Assembly (NCBI RefSeq): GCF_900119155.1
Contig: NZ_FPIR01000002.1
Coordinates: 186,001-250,000 of the forward strand
Direction: 5' to 3'
Source: Ruminococcus sp. YE71
GTDB taxonomy: Bacteria; Bacillota; Clostridia; Oscillospirales; Ruminococcaceae
Length of the DNA stretch: 64,000 nucleotides
This document shows, piece by piece, positions 41,612-49,070 of the stretch. The stretch's first letter is position 1. The number at the start of each line of letters is the position of its first letter. The notes under the pieces were generated by a model. It was not told the origin of the DNA and did not search any database. It saw only the letters and a program-made list of their open reading frames with translations. The position numbers and the translations under genes were made by a program.

Positions 41612-43425
41612 GTGTTCAGCACATCTCCTTTCCCGAGCGGTTTTTTGATGCCGAGTGTGAACATCGGCGAGAAGGCGTAGCCCTCGTGGATATATCCGAC
41701 CGCGTCCTCTTTGCTGCCGAAAGCGACCTTAGTCTCGATGGGCGGTATCACAGCCGTGAGAGCCTTTGCTCCCTCGACCGTTTCGGTGCGGTCCTTGTAT
41801 GCGTAGCTGATGGTCTTTGTGCCGTCCCTGCCCTCGGCGGTGAGCACGACCTCGGTCATGTCCTCAGGGTACTCGGTGGTGCCGTAGCAGGCGGTGATGT
41901 ACTCGGTGATGCCGAGCTTTTCGTTCTCGTCGGAAATTTCGAGTATCTCGCGTCTGTAGTCGATGCGTGAGCTGCCTTCCTCAAAGGTGATGACCGTCTG
42001 TATCTTCGCGCTCAGTCCGTCGAACACGATGTCCACAGGGTCGAGGGTCAGCATACGCTTGTTCCCCTCCTGCGAGAAGTGCGCCTTTGTGCGGCAGAGG
42101 CACATATCCGTCTCCTGCCCCTTCCAGCTTATCTTGCAGCTGCGGATGGTGCCCTCGCCTGCGTAGTGGGTGAAGTATCCTGCACGGTAGTTCATCTGGA
42201 TGAGGAACGGATAGGACACATCCTGAACCCTCTTCGTACCGATGCCGAACTTCCAGTCCAGCTTCGAGACATAGGGTCTCAGGTCAAACAGCGCACCGCC
42301 CTGATTCATGTCTATGCCTGCCCTCATGAACGGGTCGCAGTACCAGAACACCTGCTTTTTGCTGCCGTAGAGAATGTCCTTCCAGAGCGCACATTCAGGC
42401 TGGGTGTAGTGCTTGTTCTCGCGGTAGAAGTGTGCGAACTCCTCCATCGTCATGTCGATGAGCCTGCCCTGCTTTTTCAGCTCACCGTAGTATGCGAGTC
42501 CGTCCTCGTAGCTTTTTGCCAGCAGCTCATAGGGCGACTCCCAGCGGCCCAGCTTGTTGAGCCATCCCGGTCCCACGAACATCATGTTGTATGCGATGCC
42601 GTCGTTGTACTTCGCAAGGTGCCTGTACTGGTCGATGAGGTTGAACAGGTAGGGGTACTTGCCGTCGTGATATATCATTCCGCGGAGCACGTTCTGCGGA
42701 TGGGTGCCGAAGTTCGAGCCGTTGCCGTCGTAGCAGGCGAGCAGGTCACGGGACAGATGCGGAATCGCGACGATGCCGCTGTCCTCCTCTTCGTTCGCCG
42801 CGGGAGCGTGGGTGTTCTGCTTCGAGGGTATCCACGGAGCCCACGGGCCGCCGTCCATGAGGGTGTACCAGCTGTTGTTGCAGGTGTGGTAAGCCTTCGG
42901 CCCCTCCTCCCAGCAGGTCGCCACCGCGCACACTACCGAGGGGTACTTCTCCTTGATGTAGTTGGTGAGCTCCGCGTCCATGTAGTAGGAGCCCGTAGAC
43001 GCAGGGTAGAACCCGAAGCACTCGTAGAACTTTCCGAACACATCGTCAACGATGGCACGCTTGTCCTCGCTCGAAAACATCCATATGCAGAAGTCATGGG
43101 TCTTGTACTTGTCGCGGAACTCCTTGCAGGGGAGTCCCAGCAGCGAGAGCCCTATCTCGTCGCCGTACTTCTCGTGGTGTTCCTTAGCGAGCCTTACCGC
43201 TTCTTCCGAGAACAGCGAAGCGTAGGTCATCTCGATGGTGGTTTTCAGCCCGTTCTTGTGGGCTGTCTCCTGCTGAAAGATGAATATATCCAGCGATTCG
43301 TCCCTGAGATCGGAACGCGTGATATCCTTCTTCTTTCCCTGCCCCATGACCGTCTCCGCGTATTCGGGAGCAAGCTCGGGACGATGGATCAGGTTTAGCA
43401 CGAATTTTTCTTCCAAATCAGTCAC
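41584..43425 (-). CDS. Unrecognised 613-residue cytoplasmic enzyme of the galactan locus
   Basis: I do not recognise a named family. The first ~400 residues look like an alpha/beta barrel of the polysaccharide-deacetylase/GH type, with ETAHKNGLKTTIEMTYASLF, FGFYPASTGSYYMDAELTNYIKE and HLSRDLLACYDG. The last ~200 residues are beta-rich, like a C-terminal sandwich domain (GTIRSCKISWKG, SSRIDYRREILEI). There is no signal peptide. The GTG at 43425 directly abuts its Shine-Dalgarno, so TTG 43416 may be the true start. By context it acts on imported galactan fragments or side chains. Confidence 0.6.
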   Translation of the reverse strand: MTDLEEKFVLNLIHRPELAPEYAETVMGQGKKKDITRSDLRDESLDIFIFQQETAHKNGLKTTIEMTYASLFSEEAVRLAKEHHEKYGDEIGLSLLGLPCKEFRDKYKTHDFCIWMFSSEDKRAIVDDVFGKFYECFGFYPASTGSYYMDAELTNYIKEKYPSVVCAVATCWEEGPKAYHTCNNSWYTLMDGGPWAPWIPSKQNTHAPAANEEEDSGIVAIPHLSRDLLACYDGNGSNFGTHPQNVLRGMIYHDGKYPYLFNLIDQYRHLAKYNDGIAYNMMFVGPGWLNKLGRWESPYELLAKSYEDGLAYYGELKKQGRLIDMTMEEFAHFYRENKHYTQPECALWKDILYGSKKQVFWYCDPFMRAGIDMNQGGALFDLRPYVSKLDWKFGIGTKRVQDVSYPFLIQMNYRAGYFTHYAGEGTIRSCKISWKGQETDMCLCRTKAHFSQEGNKRMLTLDPVDIVFDGLSAKIQTVITFEEGSSRIDYRREILEISDENEKLGITEYITACYGTTEYPEDMTEVVLTAEGRDGTKTISYAYKDRTETVEGAKALTAVIPPIETKVAFGSKEDAVGYIHEGYAFSPMFTLGIKKPLGKGDVLNTWLSLQKEN

Positions 43426-43435
43426 TTCCTTTATT

Positions 43436-43491
43436 TTATAGAGATAAGAAATGCTCTTTCCTCTTTCTTATTTCTGATTTCTTCATTAAGA
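43436..43491. repeat. Pyrimidine-rich intergenic tract after the exported GH53 gene
   Basis: A short purine segment (TAGAGATAAGAAATG) is followed by CTCTTTCTTATTTCTGATTTC, the same units as before hypF. No terminator is formed, so the operon probably continues through it. Confidence 0.5.
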
Positions 43492-46086
43492 TCAAGCCGG
43501 TGTGAGTGCGAAGTCGTCCACAGTGCCCCATGACTGAGCGCCTGCTTCGACGTAGATCCCGATGATGACTTCCGCGCCCTCGGGGACGACGATGCCGCTT
43601 ATTACGGGTGACTGCCATACGCTCCAGCCCGAGAGGGTCACGGGGCAGGTGTACTCGGTGCCGTTGACCGAGCAGTAGATGTATAAGTTCTGCGAGTTGT
43701 CATCGCCGCTGAATCCGCCCTGCACGAACGCCGCCAGGTCGTAGGTGCCAGCCGCCGCCGCCACCTTCTGATAAGCCCTGAACTTAGTGCCGTTCTCGCC
43801 CCAGAAGTGCAGTGCGTTCTCGCCGCTGTAGGCGTCGTCGGCTTTCTGCTGGATGTCTATCTGAGTGGTGGTGTTGTCGATATTCTCGAACGTCCAGCTG
43901 CTCTCACCGTCCTCAAAGCCCGCGTTCGCGACCTCTGCCGAACCGCCCGAAGGACTGCTGTCGGTCTTGGAGTCGTCGGTCTTTGATTCGTCCTTATTGT
44001 CCTTGTTATCCTTGCCGTCGGACTTTTTCTCGTCGGAAGGCTTGCTCTCGTCCACGGGATTGAGCAGGAAATCGTCGATGGTTCCCCAGGATTCCTTGCC
44101 TGCCTCGACGTGGATGCCGACGGTGACTTCCGCGCCCTCGGGTATATCCACTGCTTCGGTCTTAGCGGTGTCCCAGACAGCCCACTCGGTTATCTCCGCC
44201 TTTGCGGTGGTCTCCTCGCCGTTGACCCTGAGGTAAACGTAGATGTTCTGCGGTTCGCCGTCCTTGTTGAAGCCACCCTGTACCGAAGCCGCCAGCGTGT
44301 ACTTGCCTGCGGGGATGTCCTTTATCTCCTGATACAGCTCGAAGTCAGTGCCTGTCTCGCCCCAGAAGTGTACCGACCATTCGCCCGTCACAGCGTCCAT
44401 CTGCTTCTGCTGGAAGTCCAGCTCGGTGGTCTTGTCGTCCTTGTTTTCGAGCACCCACATGGAGCGGTCTTCGTCCTCGAAGCTGTAGTTGGTAACGTAG
44501 TTCGCCTCGACCATCGAGATGCGGCAGACGGTCTCCATGCCGTCCGCGACGCCCTTGACCGTGTAGGTCGCCGCCTCGCCTGCGCTCATGGCTTCGAGGT
44601 CTGCGTCCTCCCACTTGACGGCGACTTCCTTCTCACTGCCGTCGGTGTATATGGCAGGCACGGTGTCGGGAAGCACTACCTTCTCGCCGAGCCTTACTAT
44701 CATGTCGGTGTCCTTTATCGCGTCGGGAACGGGGTCGAGGACGTTGCCCTCTCTCACCAGTGCGAAGGTCTTGAGCGATTCGAGGGGCTTGCCCTCAAAG
44801 TCGAACATCGCCTGATTTTCCCACGAGCATCCGCCGTAGTAGAGCCCTGCGTCGTCGGGGTCGTACTCCACCGAGTAGCTTGCCGCCCAGCCTGCGCCGT
44901 TTTCCTCCCACAGCGCCGACTTTTCTTCCCAGCTGTCCCCCGGGACGGGAAGCCATGCGGGCTCCCAGTAGAACACGCCGATGCCTGCGTCGCCCACGTT
45001 CGCTATCGCCTCGATAACGTCCCGAAGCTCACGCGACTGTCCCTGCACCGTGAAGGGGTAGGGCTTCTCGTAGGTGACAGCGTCGCCGATGTTGTTGGTA
45101 CTGCCGTCGCCGTCTTCGAGGGTGTAAGCCCAGGAAGTCTCGGCGCACATCACCTTCTTGCCGTAGGTGTCGGAGATCTCTTTCAGGATGCTCGTCAGGT
45201 TTTCGGGTGTGCCGTGCCAGTAGGGGTAGTAGGATGACGCGAACACATCGTAGTCAAGGTGGTAGTAGTCGAGTTTTGATGCGTAGTTGAGCAGTCTGTC
45301 GGTGGATTCGGGGTTGGTGAAATGCACCGCGATGAGCGCGTCGGGGTTGCTCTCGCGGACCGCACGCGAACCTGCGTCCATCAGGTAGTAGATGTTCATC
45401 CATATCTTCTCGCCGCACATGGCGCCGTTGGTCTCGTTTCCGAGCTGTACCATGCCCACGTCAACGCCAGCGTCGTTGAGCTTCTTCATGCAGTCGGCGG
45501 TGTAGTCGTACAGCGCCTGCTTTTTCTCCTCGATCTCCATGTCCTTCCACGCCTTAGGGCACATCTGCTTGGCAGGGTCTGCCCAGAAGTCCGAGTAGTG
45601 GAAGTCCACCAGAAGTCTCAGTCCTGCCGCGGTGGCGCGCTTGCCGATCTCCACAGCCGTGTCGATGTCGCAGTTGCCGCCGCCGTAGCCGTTGCCGTCG
45701 GAGTCCTTCGGGTCGTTCCAGACGCGGACTCTGATGTAGTTGACGCCCGAAGCCTTCAGCACCTCGAAGATGTCGGCTTCCTTGCCGTCGTAGTCGTAGT
45801 ATTTGACCCCCGACTTTTCCAGCGAGATGACGCTTGAGATATCCGCGCCCATGATGAAGCTGTCGGTCAGCCCGTCCACCTTTTTGACGTACAGCGAGTC
45901 GCTTGTCTGGGTCACAGTTTCGAGGGCGGGCATCTTGATGTCCTTAGCGAGCGTTTCCGCCGCCGAGCTGTCCTCTGCCGTGCCCGAAGTACCGCCTGCG
46001 GACTTGTCCTTCTTTCCGCAGCCTGCCGACATAAGCATCGTGAGTGCCACCGTGCAGGCGGCGAGCCTTTTGAGTAGTGTGTTCAT
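43492..46086 (-). CDS. Exported GH53 endo-beta-1,4-galactanase lipoprotein with two CBM61-like modules
   Basis: An 864-residue surface enzyme. A signal peptide ends in SAGC (lipidated Cys about residue 23). The GH53 catalytic domain (about 70-450) has SFIMGADISSV, YIRVRVWNDPKDSDG, DFHYSDFWADPAKQM, the acid/base Glu in VQLGNETNG and the nucleophile Glu in CAETSWAY. A bacterial Ig-like domain follows (about 455-520), then a module with NYSFEDEDRSMW ... HFWGETGTDF ... WGTIDDFLLN, a Ser/Asp/Lys linker, and a second similar module to the end. Both modules fit CBM61, a galactan-binding family. It is the first gene of the operon, with promoter and LacI-type operator upstream. Confidence 0.9.
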   Translation of the reverse strand: MNTLLKRLAACTVALTMLMSAGCGKKDKSAGGTSGTAEDSSAAETLAKDIKMPALETVTQTSDSLYVKKVDGLTDSFIMGADISSVISLEKSGVKYYDYDGKEADIFEVLKASGVNYIRVRVWNDPKDSDGNGYGGGNCDIDTAVEIGKRATAAGLRLLVDFHYSDFWADPAKQMCPKAWKDMEIEEKKQALYDYTADCMKKLNDAGVDVGMVQLGNETNGAMCGEKIWMNIYYLMDAGSRAVRESNPDALIAVHFTNPESTDRLLNYASKLDYYHLDYDVFASSYYPYWHGTPENLTSILKEISDTYGKKVMCAETSWAYTLEDGDGSTNNIGDAVTYEKPYPFTVQGQSRELRDVIEAIANVGDAGIGVFYWEPAWLPVPGDSWEEKSALWEENGAGWAASYSVEYDPDDAGLYYGGCSWENQAMFDFEGKPLESLKTFALVREGNVLDPVPDAIKDTDMIVRLGEKVVLPDTVPAIYTDGSEKEVAVKWEDADLEAMSAGEAATYTVKGVADGMETVCRISMVEANYVTNYSFEDEDRSMWVLENKDDKTTELDFQQKQMDAVTGEWSVHFWGETGTDFELYQEIKDIPAGKYTLAASVQGGFNKDGEPQNIYVYLRVNGEETTAKAEITEWAVWDTAKTEAVDIPEGAEVTVGIHVEAGKESWGTIDDFLLNPVDESKPSDEKKSDGKDNKDNKDESKTDDSKTDSSPSGGSAEVANAGFEDGESSWTFENIDNTTTQIDIQQKADDAYSGENALHFWGENGTKFRAYQKVAAAAGTYDLAAFVQGGFSGDDNSQNLYIYCSVNGTEYTCPVTLSGWSVWQSPVISGIVVPEGAEVIIGIYVEAGAQSWGTVDDFALTPA

Positions 46087-46175
46087 CTTCGCACCTTTCG
46101 CTTTCTTTGCTATCAGTCTGTATTATTTCGATCGTCCCGTTTCACCGATCGGGCGCAGGAACAGACTGCTCTTGC

Positions 46176-46187
46176 GCAATCGGTTGC
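46176..46187 (-). promoter_or_regulatory. LacI-type operator before the exported GH53 gene
   Basis: GCGCAATCGGTTGC (46174-46187) lies just after the expected transcription start and nearly repeats the site at 33972-33987. Confidence 0.75.
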
Positions 46188-46198
46188 TTTTAAATGAA

Positions 46199-46227
46199 AT
46201 GATACCATACATATCCTGTTATGTCAA
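46199..46227 (-). promoter_or_regulatory. Sigma-A promoter for the galactan operon
   Basis: On the minus strand TTGACA (46222-46227), 17 nt, TATCAT (46199-46204). Confidence 0.82.
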
Positions 46228-46292
46228 CGGCAATTTTCAACTAAATTCAGAGTACATAACTGTGCATTATTCACGAATTTTTGTATCGAATT

Positions 46293-46308
46293 GCGAAAAC
46301 GTTTGCGC
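46293..46308 (-). promoter_or_regulatory. Second operator-like palindrome upstream of the galactan promoter
   Basis: GCGAAAACGTTTGCGC is a near-perfect palindrome with the central CG typical of LacI/CcpA-family sites, 66 nt above the -35 box. It could be an auxiliary site or a catabolite-control site. The rest of the 469-nt gap (46087-46555) holds no gene. Confidence 0.55.
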
Positions 46309-46555
46309 ACCTGTTGCGCTCAGCCTGCCGATTATTGCGCAAATCGGCGCGTTTGTTGCCTTCTTCGGCGGTAAATATCAGCATTTTATCCGTAAAATGA
46401 CACAAATAACGTTTTCGTATATCTCATTATCCGAGCGATGCGAATGCATAACGGCTGATATTCACAATTTGCTCGGCACATGACATCCTGCATGAAATAT
46501 CTATCTGTTAAATTCATACGCAAAAAGAGCTGTCCTTTCGGACAGCTCCGGGCTA

Positions 46556-48511
46556 TCAGATATTCTTTTCTATCCAGTCGGTGATACTGCTTATGGCATC
46601 GGCACGCTTGCCGAGGAAATCCTTGATGCACTGCACCGAGCCGTAGCCGCCGTTTATGGCGTTGTCGGTGTCGCCCGAGCCCGGATACCTCGCGAAGAAC
46701 TGGTCGAACAGCGGAGAGTACGCCGCCGTGAACCCGTCGAGCACCTCGTTCGCGTGGCCTTCTTCGTAGATGCCGCTTCCCATCGCGTTCAGCCGCTCGC
46801 AGAAATCGGCTCGGAAAGCGTCGTTTGTCATCGCCAGCGCGAAGCTCTTGACCGCGGGGTTGTTCGTGCCCTGATCGAGCAGACCCTTCGGCTTGTAGTT
46901 GTCCTCCTTGACGGTGTTGGTGTAGGCGTCGCCCATGCCGCTGACTCCGCCGAACTCCATGTCGTAGAACATGAACCGCCATCTTCCGTCGCCGTACTCA
47001 CTGCCGTCATTCTCGGCGGTGCGCCACATGGACCAGTTCTTGCCCGGCCAGTCCCACTTGTTGTTTATCCAGACCTCCGCGAGGAAGTAGTCGCGCAGGC
47101 TGTCGGTGTCCACAAGCTTCGCCAGCTCGTCGAAATCGGACTGGTCGGCAAGGCTGTTGTGACTGCTGAGGAAGGTGTTCAGCTCCTTGATGAAGTAGTC
47201 CTCGTCGGTCACGCCGTCGGGGAGCTTGCCCTCGTCCAGCTTGTAGCCCTTCTGATATGTCTCGGCGTCGCCCTTGTAGATGACCACGCTGCCGTTATCC
47301 ACGCAGTAGTGGGACTCCATGAAGTTGTCCGAGTAATCCTCTTCGAGGATGTACACGCCCCAGTATTCGCCGTTGAGGTAGACCACGCAGGGACGGGAAG
47401 CCTTTGTGGCGCAGTCGAGCTCGGCGGACATCACCTGCCAGTAGATGTCGTTGAACTTGGGCAGGAAAGCGCAGTTTCCGCCTGCGCGGAGTTCGAGGGT
47501 CTTGTAGCTGTCGATAGTGTCGCCGTCGATGTCCTTGTTCTCCTCGCCGAAAACGGGGGAGTAGAACTGCTTTGTGCCGTAGTCCTTTCTCGCGTAGAGG
47601 CGAAAGCCCTTCTGCCAGTCGGAGCGCGAGTAGTTGCCCTGTATGCGGATGCCGCAGGTCTGCGAGAAGGCGGTGGTCACGCCGTCCGCCGAGACTTCGA
47701 GCATCTCCGCCGAGCAGGTGCGTTCCCAGTCCTTGCCGCGCTGATTGTAGTTGGCAGGCATTTTCCTCGCGCTCTCCTCGTCGAGGTTTTCGCCGCCTGC
47801 GACGCGCTGCTCCAACGCTTCGTCGAAGATCTTGCCCTTGACGTAGATGCCCTTCTCGTAGTCGAAAAGGTCGTTGTAGTCCATGCTGATGCTGATGACC
47901 GCCAGCGGCTTGCCCGAGGCTTCGGCAGCGGCTGCCGCCCCGGGGATGTGGGACGACATATCGCCGATGAAATATGTGCGCGTGCTGACCACCGAATCAG
48001 CCCCGTCGAGTGCCGCCCTTATGACGGTACACTTGTCCACGGCGCTGTCGGCAGGCGCGGAAACGGTGGGGGAGTAGGTGTGCTCCCTGCGGTCGTACTT
48101 GGTGAAGTTGCCCGAGATGAGACCTACGTCAACTGCCGAAACTATGTTCGCATCGGAGCTGCGGTCGGTTATCTCCACGGGGGAATCGTACCTGATGCGG
48201 GTGCTGCTTGTACGGGGGTCGCTGCCGTCGAGGGTATAGTAGATGTCCCCCGACTGACCGTCTTTCGGGGAGATGGTCAGCTCGAATCCCGAAGCGTAAG
48301 TGCCGCTCTCCTGTGAAAGTTCGAGGGTCTCCTCGGCGATGATCTTTTCTTTCTGTTTCTTTTCTTTTTTCTCCTGAGTGCCTGCCTGTTCTTCGCTCTG
48401 TGAAGCGGTGGCTGAGGAAGCGCTGCTGCTGTTCTTGCCGCCGCCCGAAGCGCAGCCCGTAAGTGCGAGAACGAGTGCCGCCATGCAGCAGGCGAGTTTC
48501 TTTCTGTTCAT
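46556..48511 (-). CDS. CotH-kinase-family lipoprotein
   Basis: A 651-residue lipoprotein (lipobox LTGC, Cys about residue 20). After a Ser/Lys-rich linker, residues about 55-110 match the chitobiase/beta-hexosaminidase C-terminal-like domain (GDIYYTLDGSDPRTSS). The CotH domain fills about 190-640, with YLNGEYWGVYILEEDYSDNF, the catalytic-region WINNKWDWPGKNWSMWR and FYDMEFGG. CotH proteins are atypical protein kinases, first known from spore coats and also found on ruminococcal surface and cellulosomal proteins. It is transcribed alone toward the galactan promoter; a link to galactan use is possible but not shown. Confidence 0.88.
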   Translation of the reverse strand: MNRKKLACCMAALVLALTGCASGGGKNSSSASSATASQSEEQAGTQEKKEKKQKEKIIAEETLELSQESGTYASGFELTISPKDGQSGDIYYTLDGSDPRTSSTRIRYDSPVEITDRSSDANIVSAVDVGLISGNFTKYDRREHTYSPTVSAPADSAVDKCTVIRAALDGADSVVSTRTYFIGDMSSHIPGAAAAAEASGKPLAVISISMDYNDLFDYEKGIYVKGKIFDEALEQRVAGGENLDEESARKMPANYNQRGKDWERTCSAEMLEVSADGVTTAFSQTCGIRIQGNYSRSDWQKGFRLYARKDYGTKQFYSPVFGEENKDIDGDTIDSYKTLELRAGGNCAFLPKFNDIYWQVMSAELDCATKASRPCVVYLNGEYWGVYILEEDYSDNFMESHYCVDNGSVVIYKGDAETYQKGYKLDEGKLPDGVTDEDYFIKELNTFLSSHNSLADQSDFDELAKLVDTDSLRDYFLAEVWINNKWDWPGKNWSMWRTAENDGSEYGDGRWRFMFYDMEFGGVSGMGDAYTNTVKEDNYKPKGLLDQGTNNPAVKSFALAMTNDAFRADFCERLNAMGSGIYEEGHANEVLDGFTAAYSPLFDQFFARYPGSGDTDNAINGGYGSVQCIKDFLGKRADAISSITDWIEKNI

Positions 48512-48727
48512 ATCTATGACCTCCGTTATAATTGTCCGAAAGAGTAACTGTTATATAAAAGTTTATCACATTCTGCCGTGTTTTTGGTTAATAATGTATG
48601 ACTTATATATAAAAATATGAACGCCTTTCCACACAGCGAACCAACGCTATTTCAAAGCTCATGCCACTCCGACCCCTCTGCCGTACAAAAATACACGCAT
48701 ATATTCTTATAAGCTAAAATGCTCGCA

Positions 48728-48785
48728 GAGGGGGGCGGGTATTCTTGGGGGAGACCCCCTCACTAAAACTTTTAATACTTTTTGG
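48728..48785. repeat. Palindromic intergenic repeat, copy E (degenerate)
   Basis: GGGGGGCGGGTATTCTTGGGGGAGACCCCC and the following ACTTTTAATACTTTTTGGCTT resemble parts of copy D. The 559-nt gap 48512-49070 otherwise holds a weak 78-codon frame with no supporting features, and the ATPase terminator. Confidence 0.45.
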
Positions 48786-49027
48786 CTTGTGGTGCTTCTT
48801 CCTGATTATGTTCAGGTCGGGAAGTTTGCAGTTCTTCTCTTCAATAGCTTGCCCCTTGCCAAAAAGCCGTTCATGAGAGAGTAACGCTTCATTTGCGGTA
48901 TTTATAAGATGGCCACTCTTGAAACGGTGAGAGTCTATCTTTCCGACCACACCAAACGAGCGACATATTAAAAGTCTTTGGAATGGGGGCCGCCTTAGCT
49001 TCCTCCGGTTAAACCAGCAGGCAGTAA

Positions 49028-49063
49028 TAAAAACGCCCCTGAGTGTTTGGGACGCTCAGGGGC
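49028..49063 (-). terminator. Terminator after the P-type ATPase gene
   Basis: On the minus strand GCCCCTGAGCG, loop TCCCAAA, CACTCAGGGGC, then GTTTTTATT. Confidence 0.88.
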
Positions 49064-49070
49064 AGATGTA

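Noticed and set aside
46754-48316. A 520-codon open frame on the plus strand
   Set aside because: Antisense shadow of the CotH-kinase gene.
48714-48950. A 78-codon open frame on the minus strand
   Set aside because: It runs out through repeat DNA, has no convincing start signal and resembles no known family. It may be a relic but cannot be supported as a gene.
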